This document shows, piece by piece, positions 34,301 through 49,300 of a DNA stretch of 64,000 nucleotides. The position numbers were made by a program, and so were the translations under genes. The DNA comes from Lumbricus terrestris (taxonomy: Eukaryota; Annelida; Clitellata; Crassiclitellata; Lumbricidae): the NCBI GenBank assembly GCA_949752735.1, contig OX457044.1, positions 17,860,185-17,924,184 of the forward strand. The letters run 5' to 3'. The stretch's first letter is position 1. Every line of letters begins with the position of its first letter. Under the pieces are notes generated by a model. That model worked only from the letters and a program-made list of their open reading frames with translations, was not told the origin of the DNA and made no database searches.

Positions 34301-37300
34301 CACAGTTAATTCTGCAGTTTTTCTGCACTGGATGCAGTATTTTCTTTACGTACATGCAGCTTGTCTTTTTAATAGGAGACCCTTGAGGACATGGATTGTT
34401 GATGTTGCTACAACATGCCAACTCCTTTGGCTATATTGATTCTGAAAGTGGACAGCAATAATTATAATATATATAAGAGTAGAAATAATAATCTTGTAAT
34501 CACTTTGACGCGGTTGCTTTAAGGCAACTGCTACCCAACAGAATCTTGACAAGGAAGAAGCTGTTCAAGAGTAACACCACTCCGATTCCTGGATGTAGTT
34601 TCGAACATCTGAGGGATGATCATAAAGACCTTGGGTATAGTAAGAATAATGATGATAATGATGATAATAATCATAAACATAATCATAATAATGATAATGA
34701 CAATAATTTCATAATAATAATAGTACTTGGGAAATGAGTACCACCAAAGAAAGATTGGTAGCCTACTTGGAAAGGGAAAAAATTATTATTATTATTAAAT
34801 TATTTATTGTTTATCCTACTACCTCGGCTTATAGGGAGAAAGAAGAATGTCAGATATGATGCTGTTACTACAGCTAATATGAAATTCGTTTTTTGTAATA
34901 ATAATAATAATAATAATAATAGTATATTTATATCCTATTTATTATTGTTATTATCATGCATATCATGTTTATTTATCGAGTGTAATGATTGTAGGAAGAG
35001 GAGAAGCAAGGATTTCAGATGCAAACCGTGAGACTCATAGTTATATCCAGCACCACGGATGAAATTGCCAATGGCATGCAACATCAGCCAATCGTTAAAA
35101 CCGATCTGCCACTGTGCAACCGATTTTTTGCGAGATACAAGTGCCGAGCATATAACAGTGGCAGAAATTTGCATTTTAACTGTGATTATTGAGCCTCCAA
35201 GCTGTTGGGCAGCCATTGTGCATAGCAACAGTGTATATATGTATGTATAGGTAATAGGTATGTATTTTGTATATATATATATGTATATGATTATATATGA
35301 TCAGTGTATGACTATGGGCATAGCACAAGAGCAAGTAATCTAATAGCGGAAATATATATATATATATCTAGTTGTCCAGTTTGCTATAAATATTGTAGGC
35401 TGCACGTCTCATGCACCTATACATGTGTTAGACAGTGTGTGGGTCACGGTTCCCTTCCCGATACTGACTTTTATTTAAGAGATTTAGATCTTGTGCTGGC
35501 ATTACCAGACACCGTCGAGCCTTGGTTGTTGGCCCCTTCACTTGGTATGGACTCCCACTTGCGCTGCACTTATACCTCGGAATAATTTACCTACTTTCTA
35601 CCAGTGTCTCGGGACCTTTCTTTTGACTTGGATTGGGAAAGCCTCTGAGTAGGCTTCTTGAAGGGGCGCTGTATAAATTGAATGAATAGTCCCTACATTG
35701 GGGGACCTAAATGGTGTGGCATCCATCCAAATGGGCGAGCAGTGGTGGTGAAGAATCTGACCCGATCAATTCAGTGAAAAATGAGCTGGGGGTCAAGGCC
35801 ATATGCGGTCACTATAGAAAAAACGTGTGCATGCATTCAGTTGTGAGCAGTTGAGCATTGAACGCTTGAGCACCGGTCTGTTTGTTGGCACAGACACACC
35901 GCTGTGTCAGTCCTGATGTCGAAAGACTGATTAACTATTCCGGCCTTGCACCGTGTCCCAATGAACCAACCGGCTGATGCCATTCATCTTCAGCCGACGA
36001 CTGAACTGCTAATTAGGGGAATTTCTTCGCCGGGTCGCGGGCTTTGCATATGTGGCACGGATCGCCTCTGCGGTCCCCAAAACGACCGTGTATGAGATCG
36101 TTTTCAGGTATAAACGCTAGTCTCCCGACGTATCGCCCGTTCTATGTATGAGATCTATTGCACCTGTGCTTTTCTCTTGTCCCGTTGACGAGTCTCTTCA
36201 GTTGGTCGTGATGGGCAGTTTCGTCATATAGGTTCACTCGGTTGTATGTGGGAGCTTTGCTGCGCTGGGGGGGTCCGATATTCTTTTGCTCGTTGCCAAG
36301 CAGCCTAGGACGAAATGAAGACAGCAACGATGATGGATTGAAAGAAAATGACGCGTAGTGGACGCTGATTATTGTACATGCAGGAAGAGAGGCACTGTGT
36401 ATTTGACGGGAAAAAATGCGAGTGTATACAATGATGATTCATGTCCACTTCTTTTAACAATAAGAATGTTTTATCGAAGAATAATAAATATTATAAGTCT
36501 TTCACCTGAAGTAAATGTTAGCCTACAGGAGTTAAATAATTTATTATACCGGTAGCAACTTTGGGTGTTCGGAAAATCGGGATTAGTATCTACCAGCAAT
36601 CAGTAAGCATGCCTAAAATAATTGACCTCTTGTAAGAAAATTGAACCTCTTGGAATATCACAGGAACTGCCTAAAAAATAATAAATAATCCATGAACAAG
36701 TAATCCATAGGTTACTTTGAATACTCATTTCACGTTGCCCTGTATTGATGGAGCCATTATTTTGCTAAGGTTGACAGTCTGGAATATTGAGAGAGAGACA
36801 CAGACAGACAGACAGACAGACAGAGAGACAGACAGAGAGAGAGGCGATGATTCTGCTCTGAAGAGACCACAAATGAAATCAGATGTCAGAAGGGTTGATC
36901 CATTTGAAGTCAATTGAAGAACTCCAGGCAAAGACTACATGTATATCACATTTTGTCACTGAAAGATCTACCGGTACTAATCTGTTCACTATACTCGTAA
37001 AAGTGATCCAAGTTTTCTTACTGATGATCCAGTTAGATGGCCTTCCTGTCCTGCTTATGTTGATGCCTATCAGAATGCAACAAGCTTTACGGCCATCAAC
37101 GACTTGCCATAGTGTGTCATCAATCCTACAACAGACTTTATTAATGCTCTCTCATCGCTCATCATGAGGCTCAGCAGCAGCTTGTGTTTTAGGTGGTCGT
37201 GTATACCTGCCATCTTATGACGATTCCACTGAAGCAAAGACTATGAAGCAAAGACTATGAAGCTGACTAGGCACATTCCACCTTATCCGTATATTATGTG

Positions 37301-40300
37301 AATACTCTGCAACGATCTGCAAACTATTATACTCAAATAATTTGACCGCTTCCATTAAAACTAAAATTGAATGTTATTTGACAACAAAAATAAACCCCCT
37401 AAATTAAATGGTATTTGACAAAAATTAACCCTAAAATTAAATGTTATTTGACAAAAATAAACCCCTAAAATTAAGTGTTATTTGACAAAAATAAACCCCT
37501 TAAAATTAAATGTTATTTTACAAAAATAAACCCTTAAAATAAAATGTTATTTTACAAAAATAAACCCCCTAAAATTAAATGTTATTTGACAAAAATAAAC
37601 CCCTAAAATTAAATGTTATTTGACAAAAATAAACCCCTAAAATTAAGTGTTATTTGACAAAAATAAACCCCCTAAAATTAAATGTTATTTGACAAAAATA
37701 ACCCCTAAAATTAAATGTTATTTGACAGCAATTAACCCCCTAAAATTAAATGTTATTTGACACATAAAAATGCCATTATCATCATGCTATAAAACATTTT
37801 ATGTCTCGAGCTGTCACTAAAACTCACTGTATTAGCCTATTTACATTTACAATGGTGAACCTGTATAAATAATAATATGTGATTTGTAATTGTGTATATG
37901 TATACAATATGCATGCATGTATGTGAATGTTAATCTCACAACTTTCACAACTTTCTGTGCATCACACAAAAGCCATATCAGGAAGCCAGCCCGTGATGAT
38001 AGAAATACAATATTTGTGTAATGCTGTAGGTCAGGCGAAGGAAAGGGCACTGTGCAGTGTGCACATGTTTGTGAAGTCAATGACAGTCATATTATCATGC
38101 TTAAAAAGATAGTTCGTGATTTGAATGTTTTCACCGGCACTATATGAGATCGAGTCCTCAAAGAGCCAGGGCGTTTTTTCAGTGCCTCTGCCAGGTCACA
38201 ATCCAGACGAGGAGATTGTTGTTTACTTTACTTATGGATGTGCATGTAGGTGTTATTGCCGTAGGAAATTTATAGAGCACCAATTGCGGAGACATTCAAT
38301 GGAGTAGATGCATCATTTAGGCACCACCCGCCATTGCTGAATTTCTCACATCACATTATTATATTGCATGCATTAATGCAATCCTGAAGAGTGGCTTGTA
38401 GACGGTAAATGTGTGAGATGATCTAAATTGCATGAGAGCTGATTGCACATGCAGACAGGAAGAGGAAGCTCTTATGACAGTTCTTTGGCCACTGCATTTT
38501 TCAGTTCTTGCCACTTCTTCATGGTGGCAAGTCCATAAATTCGCAGCAGAGGACAACAATTTTGTTTGATTAAATTTAAGCTGTTTATAAACAGTTTTTT
38601 TATTGATCAATATGTGTACTTTTATTTGGCTGTGCATGCATGCTTGACTTTATAATGCAAAATGTAAATATACTCAATTTTATATAACGTTCAACCAGCT
38701 CAATGAATCTCTTACAGTTCGTTTTAACAATGTTATGCAATTGTTTGTATACATTGCGTATTATGACATGTGCAATTGTTAGATGCAAACAATGACTACT
38801 GATTTACCTACATCAAAGAACGTTTATTTAATGTCTTGACTTTATGATGCTGTTTGATTTTAGTTTGTCGCTGCAAATGCCAAGTTACTCTTCTGGGTGG
38901 AACTCTTTACTCTCGTCGATTTTGTCACCATTCCTCCTGCCTTCGTTGGCATTTGCCTCAACCGGAACTGGCTTGGTTAGAAATTCGGATTGCTCGTTTT
39001 TCAATTCTTTTTATTGAATGCCTCAACAGCTGTGTGCCATGCTGCCTCGTGGACAGCATCAGACCACTGGCAGCAGATACTAATACCTCGCCGCGGCAAT
39101 CATGAAAGTTGGCTGATGTGTCCATTCATTCCTGCAATAAAATCCAAAACAGATGATCGAGCCTTTTAGGTCGCTGGCCCACATGCATAGAACAACCTCC
39201 TGTCAGCCATACAGGAGAGATAAAAAGCTGTGCCTTTAAAAACAGCTAAAACTCTACTTTCTGTTGATTTATGATACTGAATGCTGTGTACAAAGCATCC
39301 CAGAAGTAACTTGCTACTGACGGTGCTATAAAAATTGTCCTCGATACAATACAATTATTTGATATCGCAGTTATTCAAATAGAATTGCTAATAGGCATCC
39401 AATGCTGATGCCAAGGAATTAGTTCGGCCATTAGGACCACCTAATTTCTTGTTACGGATTTCAAGAATCAAGATGGCATTCCAACTACTTTAGATTGTTA
39501 TCAGTTTTTCCTAACTTGTTAGTGCAGTATTGCAGCATTAATTAGACAGTTCAGAAGATTCACATTACGCAAGTATGGGAAATATTGTTCATACATGAAG
39601 TGCAGTCCAATGCAGTCAATAAATTACAGTTCAAAAGTTACATGTGTCTCTTTTTCTGTGATATAGCTTATTTTATGTGAAACTCCGATTCAGTGTCAGC
39701 ACTGTAGTCGGTTGCGCCTCTGAGTAGATATGTTGAAGGGGTGCTATAGCATGTGCTCATACATACAATAGGCTACATACATACCCTCATATAAAATGAA
39801 GTTACTAACAATTCATGCATATTTCTATGCCTGCCCATTTGGCTGGACAATGGGCATGAGAAGACTTCTTGCGTGCACGCGTGTACTCTTTGTCCTTTTA
39901 CTGATTTACAATGTTTGAATTTCATTATAGCAACAATTATTTTCCTTTATTCAACAATCCGGTTGACAGACCGCAACCGTCTACAGTGTACTGTTATGCG
40001 GCTGAAACAATTCACAAGACCTCGGATCACAGAATACATAAATCTTAGCTACTAACGAGAACAGACAACCTACAATACACTGATTTGGGATTGTTTCTGA
40101 TTTTGGTGCTTGGTTTTGTGAATTAAAAATCAATTTGCAGTGCCTTTACTTTACGAAATTGCAATTTATTCATCTTTAGGGTTACGATTTACGAGAGCTC
40201 TTCGTATTATGACATTTACGGACGTGTTGCAGCATCTGAAGCTGCTGAAAACTTCAACATCTATTCGTCTTTGTCACTTGATCTGTAGTCTTGTCGCTCT

Positions 40301-43300
40301 GTGGTTCGCAGGCGCTGGCTTTGTTCACCTGGTCAGTAAAACACGCTCAAAGCATGTAGATCAAGGTCATTTATACAGGGTGGGCCAAAAAAGACCCCCT
40401 ACGGTTTTTTGCCAATATCTTGACCAAAAATAGAAATTTTGAAATGAAATTTTACAGGATTATAGACAATTTATATTTACACATCATGGCCAGATTTCAT
40501 CAAAATATTTCAAACAGAACAAAAGTTATATCACTTTTAGTGAGGCCACTCACCGTTTTTTGATATTGGCAAAAACCATAGGGGGTCTTTTTTGGCCCAC
40601 ACTGTATATATATTGAGCCTTTTATAGTTTGCCTGAGTCCATGTGTATATGAGCACCTAGTTACTCGCACCCTTGTTGCTTCCAAGGCCAGTTTGGACCA
40701 TATAACAATATTTGTCATCACTGTAGGTTTTTTTCATAGAACATTTCATAGAGGTTAAGGCGCAATTATTTTAACCACAATTAGAAATTTCTATTGGATC
40801 AGAGCAAAGTGGTAGTACGATGCTAAATAGAATAGGGTTCTGATAAATATATTAATAATACGGCTACTATTCAGTTTATGGACTTGGTAATTAATCTATA
40901 TAAGTTTTTAGCGCCTATAGATAGCATTTATCCAACGGTCTAGTTTGTGATTGAAGGTGTTCAGGCTTGATGCAGATGCTATTTATTTTCGAAGCTGGTT
41001 TTAGTTATCCATAATCTTCAGGCTAAACATTTTAAAGCTAAGGTACACTTAGGTTGTGCGACCTGGTGGCAGACCGGTAACGCGTCCGCTTACGGAGCGG
41101 GAGGTTGCGGGTTCGACTCCGGGTAACGACCTTGGGCAAGTTGTTCACGCACACGTGCCTCTGTCACCAAGCAGTATAATTTGGTACCGGCGTAAGCTGG
41201 GAAGTAAACAGCAAGTCCTGCGATACACTGGCCTCGTGTCCAGGACCTTGGGATTCGTCCATTGCTGGCTCAGGGCCATGGAAAAGGAGATGAGCGCCTC
41301 CCTATGTTCCTCATGGAACGGGATAGGACTTTACTTTTACTTACACTTAGGTTAAATTGGCATGTTTGAGTGAATCTTTCAAAAATGGATAACAATGAGA
41401 CACACCAGTATTGGTTTTCACTTCACTTTGGTAAGTTTAGAGTATGACCACTCAACCTATCTATGTAATTTATGTATTATCCCTTCCACCTTCATGATAA
41501 CTCCCATCACATTTGATGCTAAGATCACTGTCTATAACCTACAAATTCTCATAGTTGCTGTTATGTGCATGCTGATAGTTCTCTTTTCAACCATAGGTAT
41601 AAATATAAATTAACTTTAATTTATTGCTGTTGTTCACAACTAGGCTACAGAACTGGATATTTAGTGGACTTTTAGGTAAAAAAATTGTTTAAAATGCTTT
41701 CGTAAAATTATTCGAAAGCTTTAAAAAAATTAATACTGCTTCATTTTTTAAACAGACAGCAATGACAGCAATGACATCAATATTTCAATGTTTATTTGCA
41801 TTTTTGTAACTTTAGAGCATTTACTTGCATGTCGCTTCCCAATTTCACCAACAGTCATCAATCAACATTGTACCCTCAGGCTTCTGTAGTCTTTGTGCCT
41901 ATTTGACATTTCAGGACAGTGTATGATGAGTGATGACATTTCATTTCCCGAGTGGATAATTTAATAAATTACTAGTGCGTTGTTTAAAATTTAGTTTACA
42001 GTTTAAAATTTAGTATTTTATTCTGGCTAACTTTATTTCTTCATTTCAAATGGACTGTTATTCGTGATTTTCTGTCCAAATGTTTTCTGCATACTATGGT
42101 AACAATAAGACTAATTAATTATCAGAATTTGTGTCTTCTTGGCAATCGTAGAAAGTCATGAGAGGCTGTTACAGACAATCATTGTTTATTTTGCTTGAGG
42201 TCGCATAAGATTAATTTTTACGACTGTACTTTTTGAACAGTGATGTTTAATATGATCCATGTTTTAAAAATTTTGTTCATTGCTTGAACCTGTAGCTCGA
42301 GAATTCTGGTGATCCATTTTTAAACTACCGCAACGCGGTACGATTCTCGTTTTGGGACTGCATGTACTTCACGATTGTGACGATGTCTACGGTTGGTTAT
42401 GGCGATATCGCCTGCACAACAACACTCGGAAAAATATTCATTGTGATCTTCATTCTCGGTGCCTTGGTGAGTGCAGGAAATTTCCTTGTTTGAAATAATA
42501 ATGTGTAGTTTATAAAACACAAGTGTCTGGAAATTTCTTTACTGAAATCTTCGTTCTTGGTGCCTTGGTGAGTGCAGGAAATTTTCTTGTTTGAAATAAT
42601 AATGTGTAGTTTATAAAACACAAGTGTCTGGAAATTTCTTTACTGAAATCTTCGTTCTTGGTGCCTTGGTGAGTGCTGGAAATTTCCTTGTTTGAAATAA
42701 AAATGTGTAGTTTATAAAACACAAGTGTTTGGCAATTTCTTTACTGAAATCTTCATTCTTGGTGCCCTGGTGAGTGCAGGAAATTTCCTTGTTTGAAATG
42801 AAAACGTGTAGTTTATAAAACACAAGTGTTTGAAAATTTCTTTACTGAAATCTTCATTCTTGGTGCCTTGGTGAGTGCAGGAAATTTCCTTGTTTGAAAT
42901 AATAATGTGTAGTTTATAAAACACAAGTGTTTGGAAATTTCTTTACTGAAATCTTCATTCTCGGTGCCTTGGTGAGTGCAGGAAATTTCCTTGTTTGAAA
43001 TAAAAATGTGTAGTTTATAAAACACAAGTGTTTGGAAATTTCTTTACTGAAATCTTCATTCTTGGTGCCTTTGTGAGTTCAGAAAATTTCCTTGTTTGAA
43101 ATAATAATGTTTAGTTTATAAAACAGAAGTGTTTGGAAATTTCTTTACTGAAATCTTCATTCTTGGTGCCTTTGTGAGTGCAGGAAATTTCCTTTGTTTC
43201 AAACAGAAGTGTATTGTTTATAAAACAGTTCTCCTATCAGACTATATATGGACCGTGAGCTAGTCTTTCACTGACGTTGCACAAGTGATGCTTCATGCTG

Positions 43301-46300
43301 GACTAGTCTGCCCAATAACCTATGTTCATTTTTGTCTCTATGGCACTAGCAGCTAAAGACCTTTCCGTTTTGATCGGGGCTTGGTTTGTGACGAAGGTAG
43401 TGTGTGGCACTGTGCGCATATAGTCACGAGTATGATTTGGGTAGAGGGGCTTGTTTATAGACACATTGTTGTGAGTCTTGGTTTTGTTGCTGTTGTTGTT
43501 CTAGGCAATATTTGCCAGCTTCATTCCAGAGATAGCTGACATTATTGGAGAGAGAAGTCCTTACCGAGGATCTTACAAGAAGGAACATGGCAAAAAGTAA
43601 GCTACCAACGCTTTATGCTCTTCAGTTTGACTGCTTTTGGCTGCTTTTAAATGTCAAGCTCTAGTCTGATTTCCTTTCCATGTTAACATTGCCTGTTCAG
43701 ATGCATTGTAATTCTCCTCAAAGCGCCTGTTGTGCCAGGGTCTATGCATAATGCATCTGCCTTCCACTGCATAGATCTTTTGCATCGTTGGTTATCTTAG
43801 GCAATCTGAAGATGACTAAAGATAATTTGACAGATGGTGTACAAGATGTTAAATTATTAACATCAAGAACGGTTGTCTCATTATTGGATTATTGCTACAG
43901 TTTATTTTAATTATCAGATTACAGCCTGGCTTCTCTTAACGTATTGTGACATTAACTACCTGTACAATTTCACTGTAAGCTCCAATTGATAGAACTTTAT
44001 GCTTTATTAAATAAGATTGGATTAGGTTTAGCATTAAAAATACAATAAAATATACAATTATAATTTGATAGAGCCCTTCTTGCAGCTGTTGAGAAGTGTA
44101 CACAGCCAGGCAAATGTTAACAGTCTTAAGCTAACAAGTGCAGGTACATGTATGTGGATTTGCAGTTTGGGAGTGTAAGCGTGTTGTTGACATGGGGAAG
44201 TGAAGAGGTCCAGATAGTTGAACTGGCAACTGCTTTACCTCATTCAAAGGTTCCTACTTAGTAACATGTTCAGATATACAGAGCGTTCATCGTCATCGTC
44301 ATCATCATCATCTGTTCTTGATGCCAGCCATTTGGCGGCGTTGGGTATGAATAAATCATCTCCATTGTCCTCGGTCATTTGTCCACTGCACCTCTTGGCG
44401 TTGGTCCAAGTGATGCTATGTCCTCATTTATATTGTTATCTACCCAGCATTGTCTCGGCCTGCCTTTGTTTCTTTTCCCATCATATGGAAATAGATCAGT
44501 TGGAATTCTCTCTACATGTCCAAACTATTGGTATCTGAAGTCGTAGAATGACTTTGTCTGACCAAGCCATTGTGACAGTCCTGAAACGTTACAGAACAAC
44601 AGTTTTTTATTTTTTATTTATTGCCAGATTTCAACAGTCTCCCCATCATCATAGCATACTCCAGTCTCGGTGGCTAGCCGGATGGCGTTTTTAGCCATCA
44701 GTACTCTGAGGTTCTTCTCCGTCGATTATTACGACAACTGTGCTAAATAATTGATATATCTGTACGGTCCGATGAATTTCTCGTCGTCAGTTCAGTCTTT
44801 GATCGAGAAGTGGACGGGTGACCGCGTAACAGAGATCGATAATCTTTTGTTCTTGCGTCTGCCGCGTGGTGACCGCTTTTGTATCCGACGAAGCCGATCC
44901 ATCGGAGAACGGAGAACAATGGGAACTCCGCAGTGAATTCTCCGGGCCGCTTGCCATTTCCATTGGACGATGGAGAGCGGCAATGTTTATTGCCTTGGTT
45001 GCTCCCGTTGGTTGGTTGCCGCTGGAAAACATGTTGTGGCATGAACCACTGTGTCGACCTGCGACATAATTCCATGTCATTCAAGTATGCTGCAGCATAA
45101 CAACGTTGGCCTCATTTTCACTTGCATGCTACCTTTTTCCGTATTTTACATGTTTGTTTGTATGTGCGCTAGTTATAGCGCCCCTCCAAGCTCTCTACTC
45201 AGAGGTGCTCCCGAATGCGACGCAGACACTGCATTGAAGTTTCATACCGAAGCGCTGAGCAATTGTGAGTGAAGGATTTGCCCAAGGTTCTTATGTGTCG
45301 ACTTGAGGTGGATTCGAACCTGCAACCCTCCAGCTGCAAGAAACGAACATACCACTACACCACTGTGCCCCACAATACATGTCCCTTGTGCTGCTTACAT
45401 TAAACCTTTAAAGCTGTATTTTGTATACTCCTTGTGCCTCATTTTGCATACCTTTTACACATGAAACTACTTACCCCCTGCTCCTTACAAGGCCTACATT
45501 TTGAAAACCCTTTGTGAACCTTTATTCATGCAACCCTTTTGCCTTGCTTTACATGCTCTGTAATCAGTGGCGTAGCCTGGAATGTTTCATGGGGGTTTGG
45601 TTTTTTTTTTGCCTGGCCAGATACCTTTTCTGACACCAACCCAACAGTATTACAGTAAATAAAAAGGGAATAAAGTATCAAGGGGAATAAAGTAAGAAAA
45701 ACAATTGTTATTGCAATCAGTTGTTTGGTTTTTCTTATTTAAGCGGATAAATAAGCTTTAAAAAAGTTTTTCCATATGCCAATGGGGGTTTTAACCCCCG
45801 AAACCCCCCTTGTCTACACCACTCTCTGTAATATTCTGGTAAAATTACCTTTCAAAAGAGAAAAGGCATTCAGTGGAACTGAGGCATTGTGAGTTTTGCG
45901 TTAGTTACTAATTGACCTCAGCTGTGAGGCAAATACCTTCGTGTCATGTAACCGCAGCATTTGCTAATCTCAGATAATTAGCTTATTATCCTTTCATCAT
46001 CGTGGTGTAGTGCGTCCTCTAGCGGTAATCTTCTGTATGATAGGTGCATGGCTTTTCGTGTCATACGCGCATGATGCTATGTATCATGCGTCTAATCCTG
46101 TGCGTTGTGGGTGTACTGTAGTCCTGGTTTGTTTTGCGATGTTTCTAGTTATTGGTGTGTGATCTGTACTTTCGGTGTGTAATTTCCTAAGATGCGTGAA
46201 ATTCTGAATTCTGGACATTTGAGAGTCTGCATCAGAGGTGTGTGTGTGATATGTGTTATCTGTTCTATCGTTTTTGGTGATGTCTTTGTTGAGGGTCTGT

Positions 46301-49300
46301 CATGTTCAGGGCTTAAAGTGTGATAGGATGGGCGGCGTCCAGGCACTTATTTTCAAATCTCTATGCGTCCTGCCAATTAATTGAACAGTAAAGCCTGGAT
46401 AAGTGACGGGCGTCCAGGCACTTCTTTTTTTGCACTTTAAGCACTGGTCACGTTATGTTATGTGTGTGTGTGATTTATTCGTTATTTGTGTGCTCTTCGA
46501 TATTCTGGACATGTAACAGTCTGTGCTATGAATGTATGATTATCATCTGTATCTTGCGTGAATAAGGAGTCTTAATTACCGAATTGTCCGTTGCTATTTG
46601 CCTCTGTTAAGATTGTGGATAATAAGAACTGACAATATAAGACAATCAGTCATTAGGTATTCAAGCAATTCTGTCGCAGAGAGTTGTTCAACGAAGACTC
46701 TGATGGTTTGGGCTTGTGGAAAGAATTCAGTTGACTGGTTTTCACGTGAGGAATAAAGGAACGAGGGGTGTAGTGGTGGCGTCAGTACCTTGGAGCTGGA
46801 TGGTTCCAGGTTCGAATCCACCTCAAGCTGCCACGTAGAGATCCTGAGCAAAAAACCTTCACTCTCAATTGCTCGGGTGCTTCGGAGTGAAACTAGGATG
46901 CAGTGTCTGCACTGTAGTTGGGATTGCCTCTGTATGTAGACCTTGAGAAAAGGTGTATAGACATGGAGAAATAAATTAAATATAAAATAAAATTGAACAA
47001 AGGCAGACCAAGACTAAGTAAGACTGCGCTGAATATCTATAAAGGAGAATGTGTGTGTTTGTGTATGTTGCAGCTATTGCCCTAAAATCTTGCACCTAGA
47101 CAGAGGGTCTTCAAGACCACCCAGTTGAGGGGTTGATCAATTAACACCACCCTGGGTCAGCTTGGAGGCAAAAAACACAAATTTCGCTAACAAAACCACC
47201 CAGCTTCCATGGCTTGGCAACGTTTTTGCAACTATTCACCTGAAATCTTGCACCTAGACGGAGGGCAGCCACGACCACCCTGCTTTGCCCCATCTGTATC
47301 TTGCGTGAATAGTATTCTTAATACATGAATTGTCATTTGCTTTACGCTTCCTTAAACATAACTGATTTCTGCACGAAGGAAAGAAACAAAGACTGCACTG
47401 AATATATGTATAATATGAATTAGGACGTAGCATCCCTTGGACTAACGCTAGGAGTAGCAATGGACTTGACAATTGACCGAGGACAATGAAGATCACTTAT
47501 TTGTACCCATCGCCGCCAAAATGACTGACATCAGCAACTGATGATGCTAATGATCAGGGGCGGATCCAAGGGGGCCAATCTGGCCATCCCCTATTCAGAA
47601 ATGTGCATAGTACGTGGCACCCATCCCCCATCCCATTAGATTTAAACAAGCTTTCAGTCAATGCAGTGGGAAAAGGTGAAAGAGAAAAAGTAGCATACAA
47701 CTAAAAAAGGTCATCAATTATTTTAGGATTGGCTTGGAAAATTGTATATTTTCAAAGGCATTTGGACTAAATGACTAAAAACAAAAGGTCATCAGCATTT
47801 TTCGGCCAGAGGTCAACGAAATGTTTTCCCACCCAATAGCCAAAAATGTTGGCCCACCCCCTTCGAAAATTTCTGTGTCCGCCCCTGCACTGATGATAAT
47901 CCTCCCCCAATCATTAGACCTTCAGAAACTCCAACAATATGAAAGCAGAATCTACGCTATAGTCGTGCTGTGGTTAATGCCTGCAGCATTGAGTCACTTG
48001 AGATTGATGTTTCTAGGTAAGTGCTGAGCACTCGGATCTAATGACGTTAGTGAGAATTTTGCCTCGAGTTAACACTGGTTCCCTGTAAAGATAAGTTTCG
48101 CGTGGAAGAGCGTCGAGTTTTCCATCGGGAATTACCGCTGTCATTTATGGAAGCAGGTGGAATTGAGAAAGTGTCAAAGTGGTTCCTGCTTCATGATATC
48201 TTTACTTGTTGTCCATCCGACTGGGTTCTACAAGTCTCTCAAGTCTTTTTTCTTTGTTCGTGGTTGGGCTGGGAGCGCCTCTGAGTAGTTTCTTGAAGGG
48301 GTGCTATATAAATGCTCTGAATGAATGAATGAATGATGGTTCCTCTATATCCGCATTTCACTGCTGCTTCGGATAGAGTTGGATTCTTTTATTCAATCAC
48401 CAACAATGATGAGACCATAATGGTCTTCGGCCCAGACTAAGCGACTAAAGACAGAAGGTCATCAGATTTTTTCGACCAGAGGTCAACGAAATTTTTTCCC
48501 CACCTAATGGCCAAAAATGTTGGCCCACCCCTTCGAAAAAGCCCACACGGCTTTGTGCTGTCACCAAAAGATGATAAAATTCCATACCTATGATTCTCTT
48601 TTAAAAGAAATAAATCTAGTTGTCTGCCACTCTGCCTGCCTTAAGACTCTTCCTTCAGATCCTCCTCCTATCGACTGTCTGCTTGTATTTTGTCTATGTT
48701 GTAACGGGTTGCGGTTTGTGATTCTGATTGATATTAAACGAAGATATACATCTGTAAACTTTAATAAACGAATATTGATTGATTTATTGATTGATTGATT
48801 GGTTGGTTGACTGATTTATTGATTGATTGACTGATTGATTGACTGATTGATTGATTGATTGATTGATTAATTGACTGATTGACTGACTGACTGATTGATT
48901 GATTGACTGACTGACTGACTGATTGATTGATTGATTGATTCTAATTGTCATTAAAGTATTGTTTGTTCTTACTTTCTGCAGACACATTGTTCTCTGTGGT
49001 CACATCACAACGGAATCCGTGTCCAACTTCATCGCTGACTTTCTGCACAAGGAACGAGAAGACGTCGATGTTGATGTGGTCATCCTAACCAGGTGTGGTG
49101 ACTTGTGGGTAATTTAACGTAGTTGATAGAGAGCTCTTGGTAAATCGTGGTTTTTTTAATGGACCAAAGGCTTGCAATTTAAGATCCTCATGCTGATCCT
49201 AAAGACTGCAGAGTCTTGTCACAAATGTCTGGCTGACGTTATACTTTGTCCTCACTGACGTTATACTTCGTCCTCACTGACGTTATGCTTCGTCCTCACT

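Noticed and set aside
41056..41130. tRNA gene
   Set aside because: A and B boxes are present, but no tRNA cloverleaf could be confirmed. The sequence continues into a SINE body with its own target duplication.
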